Positions 1-4,694 of a stretch of 8,353 bases of DNA are shown one piece after another. Origin of the DNA: Acidimicrobiaceae bacterium (lineage in GTDB: Bacteria > Actinomycetota > Acidimicrobiia > Acidimicrobiales > Salinilacustritrichaceae); the NCBI GenBank assembly GCA_003476595.1, contig DMTU01000248.1, positions 1,010 through 9,362 on the forward strand, written 5' to 3'. How positions within the stretch are numbered: the first letter of the stretch is position 1; the number at the start of each line of letters is the position of its first letter. The notes under the pieces are model-generated. The model was given only the letters and a program-made list of their open reading frames with translations. It had not been told where the DNA came from and made no database searches. A program made the translations under genes and the position numbers.

Positions 1-242
1 AGCGACGCGTCGCGCTCGAGGTCGCGGGGGTAGTCGTCGAGGTCCTCGTGGGCCGCGAACTGGAGGGGGTTCACGAAGATCGACGTGACGACGACGTCGG
101 CCTCGGCTCGGGCGGCTCGCATCAGGGAGACGTGGCCTTCGTGCAGGTAGCCCATGGTGGGCACGAAGCCGACCCGGCGGCCCGCGGCCCGCTCGGCGTC
201 GAGCACGGCCCGCAGCTCGGCGACGGTGGCGATCCGCCTCAT
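1..242 (-). CDS. panC: Pantothenate synthetase PanC, N-terminal part (runs off the window)
   Basis: PanC condenses D-pantoate with beta-alanine, using ATP, to make pantothenate in the cytoplasm. It is the last step towards vitamin B5. Only the first 80 codons are present; the gene continues beyond base 1. Visible landmarks are [11 protein letters not shown] (residues 27-37), which contains the HIGH-like nucleotide-binding motif of this nucleotidyltransferase family, then [12 protein letters not shown] (51-62) and [10 protein letters not shown] (69-78), all in family order and spacing. The ATG at 242 overlaps the stop of the upstream DUF2520 gene in an ATGA junction, so the two are probably translationally coupled. 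The upstream Shine-Dalgarno is weak (GGGGT). The identification is firm; whether the rest of the gene is intact cannot be judged here. Confidence 0.96.
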   Translation of the reverse strand, partial: MRRIATVAELRAVLDAERAAGRRVGFVPTMGYLHEGHVSLMRAARAEADVVVTSIFVNPLQFAAHEDLDDYPRDLERDAS

Positions 243-967
243 GCCGGCACCCCGACGCCGTCGTCGACCAGGCGCTGGGCGGCCTCGGCCAGCACGGCGT
301 AGATCGTGCGCTCGTCCTCGGGGATGGCGGCGAGGTGCCGGGCCACGGTGGCGCGGTCGCCCCGGGCGACCGGGCCGGTGAGCGCCGCGGCCGGCCCGAC
401 CTCGGCCACGTTGTCGAACGCGCCACGGGCCAGGTCGAGGTAAGCCTCGAGCGGCACGCCGACCTGGCGGGCCAGGCGCTCGACCTGGCCGAGCAGGGCG
501 ACGAGGTGGTTGGCGGCGACCGCCGCGGCGGCGTGGTAGGTCGTGCGGTCCTCGTCAGCGACCGCCACGGACCGTCCGCCGAGCGCGTCCACGACCTCGG
601 CCGCCACCGGATCTCCGGCCACGGCGAACCAGGCGCCGGCGAGCCGGCGGGCACCGAGGTCCGCGTCGGGCAGCGACACCAGCGGGTGCACCGAGGCGAC
701 CCGCTGGTGCGGCGCCAGCACGTCGAGCCCGAGCGATCCGGCGACGTGGGCGACCACCGCGTCGCCGGGGGCCAGCGAGGCGGCGAGGCCGGCGACGTCC
801 CCGTCGGGGACGGCGAGCAGCACGACGCGAGCGCCGGCCGTCGCCGTGGCCGGATCGTGGTCCCGACCGAGGGGACCGTCGACCCGCCAGCCCGCGCCGG
901 ACAGCGCGGTGGCCAGGGCGCCGCCGGCCCGCCCGGGGCCGATGATGCGCGCGTCGACAGCAGTCAT
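239..967 (-). CDS. Rossmann-like / DUF2520 oxidoreductase, probable ketopantoate reductase (PanG-like)
   Basis: This is a 242-residue protein of the Rossmann-like plus DUF2520 family. The N-terminal half has a dinucleotide-binding start, [15 protein letters not shown] (residues 8-22), followed by [11 protein letters not shown] (48-58), [10 protein letters not shown] (71-80) and SVHPLVSLP (92-100), as in NAD(P)-dependent 6-phosphogluconate-dehydrogenase-type enzymes. The C-terminal helical DUF2520 half shows [17 protein letters not shown] (143-159) and the signature [18 protein letters not shown] (195-212). From memory, a protein of this family (PanG of Francisella) was shown to reduce ketopantoate to pantoate, replacing PanE. 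The 4-nt overlap with panC, which uses pantoate, makes that the best guess here. The start is an ATG at 967 with GGAG 5 nt upstream. Family assignment is secure; the substrate is inferred from context. Confidence 0.88.
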   Translation of the reverse strand: MTAVDARIIGPGRAGGALATALSGAGWRVDGPLGRDHDPATATAGARVVLLAVPDGDVAGLAASLAPGDAVVAHVAGSLGLDVLAPHQRVASVHPLVSLPDADLGARRLAGAWFAVAGDPVAAEVVDALGGRSVAVADEDRTTYHAAAAVAANHLVALLGQVERLARQVGVPLEAYLDLARGAFDNVAEVGPAAALTGPVARGDRATVARHLAAIPEDERTIYAVLAEAAQRLVDDGVGVPA

Positions 968-1021
968 GCTCGCTCCGATGGCTCAGTGGATCCAGCCCCG
1001 TGCGGGTGCCGGTCAGGGTTC

Positions 1022-1048
1022 AGGATAGCTGTCGACAGGTCCCGTCAC
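1022..1048 (-). promoter_or_regulatory. Weak candidate promoter in the folK-DUF2520 gap
   Basis: The 152-nt stretch between the folK stop and the DUF2520 start (968-1119) is the only real gap in the minus-strand block. On the minus strand it holds TATCCT (1027-1022), four of six matches to a -10 box, with GTGACG (1048-1043) 15 nt upstream as a poor -35 match. A perfect 10-bp palindrome, CTGTCGACAG (1029-1038), lies between them. It could give the pantothenate pair its own transcription start, but spacing is short and matches are weak. The G/C hairpins nearer folK (about 1061-1077) have no T-tract, so I do not call a terminator. Confidence 0.2.
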
Positions 1049-1119
1049 CGACCTCGGTCTGGCGGCTCCGCCGCCGGAGGGCCCGTGCCCATGGGTCGCC
1101 TCGCCTGGCGGCTCGGCTC

Positions 1120-1635
1120 CTATAGCGGCCCGAGGTGGTCGACCTGCCCTTCGGCGTCGCGCTCCCAGCCCTCGGGCACGATGTCGGGGGCGAGCTCCGA
1201 GAGCGGCGCGAGCACGAAGCGGCGCTCGAACATGCGGGGGTGGGGCACGGTGAGATCCGGGTCGTCCAGCTCGATGCCGTCGATCCACAGCACGTCGACA
1301 TCGAGCGTGCGGGGCCCCCAGCGGACGTCGCGCACCCGGCCGGCCGCGGACTCGATGCGCTGGCAGATGGCGAGCAGCTCCAGCGGCGTGATCGGCGGGA
1401 GCGTCCGGTCGGTCGACAGGTCCTCGGGCGGGCGGGACGGACCGCCGCCGGGCACGATGGCCAGGTCGAGGGCGACCACGATGTTCAGGTAGCGGTCCTG
1501 CTCGGGGCCGCCGACCGGGTCGGTCTCGTACACGTCGGACACCCCGGTGACCCCGGGAAGCGAGGACACGGCGTCGCGCAGGTGCGCCCGCCGGTCGCCG
1601 AGGTTGGACCCCAGCCCGAGGAGCACCCGGGTCAC
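1120..1635 (-). CDS. folK: 2-amino-4-hydroxy-6-hydroxymethyldihydropteridine pyrophosphokinase (HPPK)
   Basis: FolK transfers pyrophosphate from ATP to 6-hydroxymethyl-7,8-dihydropterin, making the substrate that FolP joins to p-aminobenzoate. The 171-residue protein opens with LLGLGSNLGDR (5-15), then YETDPVGGPEQDRYLN (36-51) and RDVRWGPRTLDVDVL (102-116). Asp113 and Asp115 of the last motif correspond to the magnesium-binding aspartates of HPPK. DPDLTVPHPRMFERRFVL (125-142) closes the core. An insertion of about 20 residues rich in Pro, Gly and charge (about 62-83) sits between the second strand and the helix starting PLELL, where E. coli HPPK is compact. The start is GTG at 1635, overlapping the folB stop in a GTGA junction with no clear Shine-Dalgarno, so translation probably depends on coupling to folB. 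Confidence 0.97.
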   Translation of the reverse strand: MTRVLLGLGSNLGDRRAHLRDAVSSLPGVTGVSDVYETDPVGGPEQDRYLNIVVALDLAIVPGGGPSRPPEDLSTDRTLPPITPLELLAICQRIESAAGRVRDVRWGPRTLDVDVLWIDGIELDDPDLTVPHPRMFERRFVLAPLSELAPDIVPEGWERDAEGQVDHLGPL

Positions 1636-2000
1636 GGGCGGGTGCGGTGCAGCCGCACCGCGGTGGCCTCCACGTCGCGCGGGATGGGAGGGCGCAGCTT
1701 GGTGATGGTGACGGTGACCGCCTCGGTCCGGGGGTCGAGGTCGAGCACGGCGTCGGCGGCGAGCGAGGCGACCCGCTCGAGCAGGGCCACGGGCGCGTCG
1801 GCCACTGCGTCGGCGACGGCGATGGCCACCGCGCCGTAGTCGACGGTGTCGGCCACGTCGTCGGAGCGCCCCGCGGCCTCCAGGTCGACCGTGAGCTCGA
1901 GGTCGATGGAGAGCGGTTGGGCGTGGACCCGCTCGGCCTCGGGGACGCCGACGTTGGCGAGGACCCGCAGGCCCCGGATCTCGATGGCGCCGGCGGTCAC
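1632..2000 (-). CDS. folB: Dihydroneopterin aldolase
   Basis: FolB cleaves 7,8-dihydroneopterin to 6-hydroxymethyl-7,8-dihydropterin and glycolaldehyde, feeding FolK. The 122-residue length is typical. Against S. aureus FolB recalled from memory, the alignment is nearly gap-free: GVPEAERVHAQ (18-28) puts the active-site Glu at 23, DTVDYGAV (51-58) supplies Tyr55, ALLERVA (72-78) supplies Glu75, and TITKLRPPIP (98-107) supplies catalytic Lys101. I place the start at GTG (2000), because the open frame further upstream lies inside the phosphatase-like gene and matches nothing, whereas TAGAIEIRGLRVLANVG is the expected FolB N-terminus. The start lies 7 nt after the upstream stop with only a weak GAGGG-type ribosome site. 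The stop overlaps the folK start. Confidence 0.94.
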   Translation of the reverse strand: MTAGAIEIRGLRVLANVGVPEAERVHAQPLSIDLELTVDLEAAGRSDDVADTVDYGAVAIAVADAVADAPVALLERVASLAADAVLDLDPRTEAVTVTITKLRPPIPRDVEATAVRLHRTRP

Positions 2001-2007
2001 GGGGTGC

Positions 2008-2583
2008 TCACGCGCCCTCGTCGGGGTCCACGGCCGGGAGCGGGTCGGGTCGGTCGACCGAGACGGTGGTGGTGCCGGGGGCGGGGAGCCGGGGGACGAG
2101 CGCGACCAGGCTCCGGGCGTCGGGGCCGAGCTGGCGGTGGAGCAGCTGCTCGATGACCGAGATGGCCTGCGGGCCACCGGGGACCAGGTTGTTCCAGAGC
2201 ACGTAGGCAGCCATGAGGCCGCAGAGGCGGTCCCCCAGCTCGTCTTGGTGCAGCACGATCTTGCCGCCCTCGAGCAGCAGCTGGCGCAGCTCGGGGAAGA
2301 GGCGGGCGAGGTAGGCCTCCTGGTCGTCGCTGCGCGTGAACGGGCGGTGCCGCCAGGGCATGCCCATCTCGTCGTAGTTGTGCAGGTTGTGCGGGGAGAC
2401 GGCCAGCGAGACCACCATCGAGAACCCCTGCTCGCGCAGCCAGATGATCTCCTCCTGACGGCGGACCTTGCGGTGGTTGGCCCCGTAGCCGCCGGGGCGC
2501 TCGCAGACGGCCAGCTTGCCCTGCAGGATCCACGTGAAGTTCCGGGGCTCGATGCCCTGGGCCCACTTGCCGCGCAGCGCCAT
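2008..2583 (-). CDS. Dual-specificity-phosphatase-fold protein lacking the catalytic Cys (putative pseudophosphatase) in the folate operon
   Basis: The 191-residue product resembles small dual-specificity phosphatases of the DUSP23/VHZ type. EPRNFTWILQGKLAVCERP (12-30) matches the PxNFSWVxPGRLAG opening, QEEIIWLREQGFSMVVSL (43-60) the strand-helix before the acid loop, and GGKIVLHQDELGDRLCGL (106-123) followed by MAAYVLW lies over the VHCxxGxGRTGTMLAxYLV active-site region without gaps. The HCX5R signature here reads HQX5R: Gln113 replaces the nucleophilic Cys, Arg119 is kept, the loop glycines are not conserved, and no Asp sits where the WPD-type acid would fall (PFTRSDDQ, 81-88). The codon is CAA, so one base error cannot explain the missing Cys (TGC/TGT). 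The tail (158-191) is Pro/Asp-rich and probably disordered. Translation looks strong: GGGAGG (2595-2590) lies 6 nt before the ATG, which overlaps the folP stop as TGATG. Function is unknown; binding or scaffolding seems likelier than classical PTP catalysis. Confidence 0.85.
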   Translation of the reverse strand: MALRGKWAQGIEPRNFTWILQGKLAVCERPGGYGANHRKVRRQEEIIWLREQGFSMVVSLAVSPHNLHNYDEMGMPWRHRPFTRSDDQEAYLARLFPELRQLLLEGGKIVLHQDELGDRLCGLMAAYVLWNNLVPGGPQAISVIEQLLHRQLGPDARSLVALVPRLPAPGTTTVSVDRPDPLPAVDPDEGA

Positions 2584-3398
2584 CAGGCGCCTCCCGAGCC
2601 GTGCGGCGTGGCGACCGCGCCGAGCGCGGCCACCGTGGCGCGGACGTCGTGCACTCGGATCATGGCGGCTCCCATGGTGGCAGCCCAGCAGGCGGTCGTG
2701 ATCGATCCCTCCAGGCGATCCTCCGGTCCGGGCCGTTCGTCGGTGCCGTCGGCCTCGGCCAGGATCGCGCCCAGGAAGCCCTTGCGGCTCGTCCCGATCG
2801 CCACCGGGATGCCGGTGTCGACCAGCGTCGCGAGGGCGCCGAGCAGGGCCCAGTTGTGCGCGAAGGTCTTGCCGAAGCCGATGCCGGGGTCGATCCAGAT
2901 CTCGTCCACCCCGGCGTCCCGGCCCCGCTGCTCGGCGGCCACGAGGAACGCCCGCACCTCGGCGACGACGTCGTCGTAGTGCGGGTCGTCCTGCATCGTG
3001 CCCGGCTCGCCGAGCATGTGCATGGCCACCCAGCCGGCGCCGGCCTCGCCGGCGACGTGCTCGAGCGACGCGGAGACGTCGTTGAGGATGGTGGCGCCGG
3101 CGGCCAGCGCCGCTCGGGCGACCTCGGCGTGGCGCGTGTCGACCGACAGCCGGGCCCCGGCGGCCGCGACGTCGCCGACGAGCGCCTCGACGGTGGGCAC
3201 CACGCGGGCGAGCTCGGTGTCGATGCCGACCGGCTCGGCCCCCGGCCGGGTGGACTCCCCGCCGACGTCGATGATGTCGGCGCCCTCCGAGAGCAGCTGG
3301 CGGCCCCGGTGGACCGCAGCGTCGGGGTCCGCCCAGGAGCCACCGTCGGAGAAGGAGTCCGGGGTGACGTTCAGGACGCCCATGACCAGCGGTCGCAT
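2583..3398 (-). CDS. folP: Dihydropteroate synthase
   Basis: FolP condenses hydroxymethyldihydropterin pyrophosphate with p-aminobenzoate to form dihydropteroate; it is the sulfonamide target. The 271-residue TIM-barrel protein carries MGVLNVTPDSFSDGG (6-20), DIIDVGGESTRPGA (41-54), SVDTRH (85-90), ILNDVSA (104-110), MHMLGEPGTMQ (126-136), IDPGIGFGKT (169-178), GTSRKGFLG (202-210) and IRVHDV (247-252). These are all the expected pterin-, pyrophosphate- and pABA-site motifs, so it should be active. The ATG at 3398 is preceded by GGGTGA (3410-3405), which can act as Shine-Dalgarno, and starts the family's N-terminus exactly. It is the first gene of the minus-strand block and is divergent from the cobalamin operon. 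No convincing promoter could be assigned to it. Confidence 0.98.
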   Translation of the reverse strand: MRPLVMGVLNVTPDSFSDGGSWADPDAAVHRGRQLLSEGADIIDVGGESTRPGAEPVGIDTELARVVPTVEALVGDVAAAGARLSVDTRHAEVARAALAAGATILNDVSASLEHVAGEAGAGWVAMHMLGEPGTMQDDPHYDDVVAEVRAFLVAAEQRGRDAGVDEIWIDPGIGFGKTFAHNWALLGALATLVDTGIPVAIGTSRKGFLGAILAEADGTDERPGPEDRLEGSITTACWAATMGAAMIRVHDVRATVAALGAVATPHGSGGA

Positions 3399-3442
3399 CG
3401 GCCGCTCACCCTATCGACCGCCCCGCGGCCCCGAGCCCGGAC

Positions 3443-3473
3443 TGGACCGGCCGCCGCTGGAGCGGGCTATGGT
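3443..3473 (+). promoter_or_regulatory. Weak candidate promoter for the cobalamin operon
   Basis: TGGACC (3443-3448) and TATGGT (3468-3473) each match four of six positions of the -35 and -10 consensus, but the 19-nt spacer is long. A start near 3480 would fall at the 5' edge of the riboswitch, which fits its location. It would cut off the possible closing helix formed by GGTCA (3471-3475) and TGACC (3591-3595), so either the promoter or that helix is wrong. The call is tentative. Confidence 0.22.
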
Positions 3474-3595
3474 CATCGGTCGGTGGAGTGACGAAGTCCG
3501 GTGAGATCCCGGCACTGACCCGCAACGGTGATGTCCATGGCCCCCGGGCCGTGGGCGAGTCCGGTCGAACCCTCCTCCGAGCGAACCATGTGACC
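3471..3595 (+). promoter_or_regulatory. Cobalamin riboswitch aptamer (compact form)
   Basis: The leader of btuF has cobalamin-aptamer landmarks in order. GAAGTCCGGTGAGATCCCGG (3493-3512) forms the CCGG/CCGG stem with loop TGAGATC, equivalent to P5-L5 of the E. coli btuB leader. CTGACCCGCAACGGT (3515-3529) is the conserved CCGCAAC-type core. A hairpin at 3533-3556 (11 bp including wobbles, minimal loop) follows. AGTCCGGTCGAACCCTCC (3558-3575) is a B12-box equivalent. GGTCA (3471-3475) can pair with TGACC (3591-3595) to close it. Only one short hairpin separates the core from the B12 box, so the large peripheral domain of E. coli-type AdoCbl riboswitches is absent, as in compact (cobalamin-II-like) aptamers. 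It presumably represses the operon when cobalamin binds. Boundaries are approximate. Confidence 0.88.
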
Positions 3596-3622
3596 CTCGA
3601 GGCAAGGGGTTGGTTCGACCGG
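3561..3622 (+). repeat. 11-nt inverted repeat linking the B12 box to a downstream hairpin loop
   Basis: CCGGTCGAACC (3561-3571) is the exact reverse complement of GGTTCGACCGG (3612-3622). The left arm is part of the B12 box. The right arm covers the loop of the hairpin at 3605-3630 plus one stem base. Pairing of the arms would destroy the aptamer core, so this looks like a competing anti-aptamer helix. The alternative reading is a protein operator with widely spaced half-sites. Confidence 0.7.
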
Positions 3623-3630
3623 CAACCCCT
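3605..3630 (+). promoter_or_regulatory. First expression-platform hairpin
   Basis: AGGGGTTG (3605-3612) pairs perfectly with CAACCCCT (3623-3630), leaving the 10-nt loop GTTCGACCGG. It is mutually exclusive with the long pairing of the loop to the B12 box. There is no T-tract after it, so it is not a classical intrinsic terminator. Confidence 0.65.
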
Positions 3631-3666
3631 GTCGATCGAGCAGACCGGATCCTCGACGACAGGAGG
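3631..3666 (+). promoter_or_regulatory. L13-like hairpin abutting the btuF Shine-Dalgarno
   Basis: GTCGATCGAG (3631-3640) pairs with CTCGACGAC (3652-3660) through nine base pairs with one bulged A, closing the loop CAGACCGGATC (3641-3651). The Shine-Dalgarno AGGAGG follows immediately (3661-3666), 7 nt before the TTG start. The loop's GGATC can pair with GATCC (3505-3509) at L5 of the aptamer, as in the L5-L13 kissing interaction of cobalamin riboswitches that control translation. The pairing is only 4-5 bp and GATC is self-complementary, so that contact is tentative. AGGAGG is also complementary to CCTCCT at 3571-3576, next to the B12 box. Confidence 0.6.
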
Positions 3667-3673
3667 TACCGAA

Positions 3674-4684
3674 TTGCGCTCCCCCATCCGAACCCGTCTC
3701 GTGGCGGTCCTCGCCGCGCTCGCCCTGGTGCTCGCCGCCTGCGGTGACGACGACGACTCCGGCGTCGCCGCCAGCGGCGACCCGGCCGACAGCACGGAGC
3801 CCACCGACGACGCCGAGGGCACCGAGGGCGGTGCCGAGGAGTCTTCGTTCCCCGTCACGGTCACCGTCGACGGCACCGACTCCACGATCGAGGCCGAACC
3901 GCAGGCGATCGTCTCGCTGTCGCCCACGGCGACCGAGATGCTGTTCGCCGTCGGCGCCGGCGAGCAGGTCGTCGCCGTCGACGACTTCTCCAACTTCCCC
4001 GAGGACGCCCCCGTCACCGACCTCTCCGGGTTCGACCCCAACGTGGAGGCCATCATCGGCTACGACCCCGACCTTGTCATCCTGTCCGGTGACCGCAACG
4101 ACGTCGTCGCCGGCCTCGCGGCCGTCGACGTCCCCACGATCGTGCTGCCGTCGGCCATGACCATCGAGGACACCTACGCCCAGATCGAGGTGGTCGGCGC
4201 CGCGACGGGCCACGTCGGCGACGCAGCCGAGGTGGTCGCGGACATGCAGTCCGACATCCACGAGCTGGTCGCCCAGGTGCCCGAGCGGGACGAACCGCTG
4301 ACCTACTACCACGAGCTGGACGACACGCTCTACAGCGTCACCTCCGACACCTTCATCGGCGAGATCTACGACCTCGCTGGCCTGGAGAACGTGGCCGACG
4401 CCGCCGACGGGGCGGCCGACGCCGGCGGCTACCCGCAGCTGTCGGCGGAGTTCCTGATCGACGCCGATCCCGACCTGATCTTCCTCGCCGACACCAAGTG
4501 CTGCGGCCAGGACGCCAGCACCGTGGCCGAGCGTCCGGGCTGGGGCGAGATGCAAGCGGTCCAGCAGGGGAACGTCGTCGAGCTGGACGACGACATCGCC
4601 TCGCGCTGGGGCCCGCGGATCGTGGACTTCCTCGAGGCGATCGTCGAGGCCACGGCAGACGTCGACGCCGGCGTCGCGGGTTGA
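3674..4684 (+). CDS. btuF: Cobalamin ABC transporter substrate-binding lipoprotein (BtuF-like)
   Basis: This 336-residue lipoprotein should capture a corrinoid outside the membrane and deliver it to BtuCD. I chose the TTG at 3674: it lies 7 nt after a perfect AGGAGG and begins MRSPIRTRLVAVLAAL, a signal peptide ending in lipobox LAAC with lipidated Cys23. The frame is open further upstream, but that part is riboswitch. An acidic, Ser/Thr-rich linker (24-58) leads to a helical-backbone metal-receptor (TroA/BtuF) fold: AIVSLSPTATEMLFAVGAG (78-96), DLSGFDPNVEAIIGYDPDLV (116-135), YHELDDTLYSV (212-222) and DADPDLIFLADT (263-274). KCCGQ (275-279), with adjacent cysteines, is an unusual feature of the second lobe. 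The family also binds iron-siderophores; the riboswitch and cobO neighbour point to corrinoids. Confidence 0.92.
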   Translation: MRSPIRTRLVAVLAALALVLAACGDDDDSGVAASGDPADSTEPTDDAEGTEGGAEESSFPVTVTVDGTDSTIEAEPQAIVSLSPTATEMLFAVGAGEQVVAVDDFSNFPEDAPVTDLSGFDPNVEAIIGYDPDLVILSGDRNDVVAGLAAVDVPTIVLPSAMTIEDTYAQIEVVGAATGHVGDAAEVVADMQSDIHELVAQVPERDEPLTYYHELDDTLYSVTSDTFIGEIYDLAGLENVADAADGAADAGGYPQLSAEFLIDADPDLIFLADTKCCGQDASTVAERPGWGEMQAVQQGNVVELDDDIASRWGPRIVDFLEAIVEATADVDAGVAG

Positions 4685-4694
4685 GCGGCCGGTC

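Noticed and set aside
1061..1077. G/C-rich hairpins after folK as an intrinsic terminator.
   Set aside because: The stems are only about 5 bp and no T-tract follows on the minus strand.
335..1492. A 385-codon plus-strand frame across the DUF2520 and folK genes.
   Set aside because: It is a shadow of two minus-strand genes with strong family motifs.
2001..2177. Upstream extension of the folB frame.
   Set aside because: It lies within the phosphatase-like gene and is Ser/Pro/Arg-rich; family length and N-terminus fit GTG at 2000.
2008..2583. Active tyrosine phosphatase.
   Set aside because: The nucleophile Cys of HCX5R is Gln, encoded by CAA, and the general-acid Asp is missing, so classical PTP catalysis is not expected.
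3488..3673. In-frame N-terminal extension of the btuF reading frame starting at GTG 3488.
   Set aside because: It overlaps the riboswitch aptamer and has no protein-like features; the lipoprotein signal begins at TTG 3674 behind AGGAGG.
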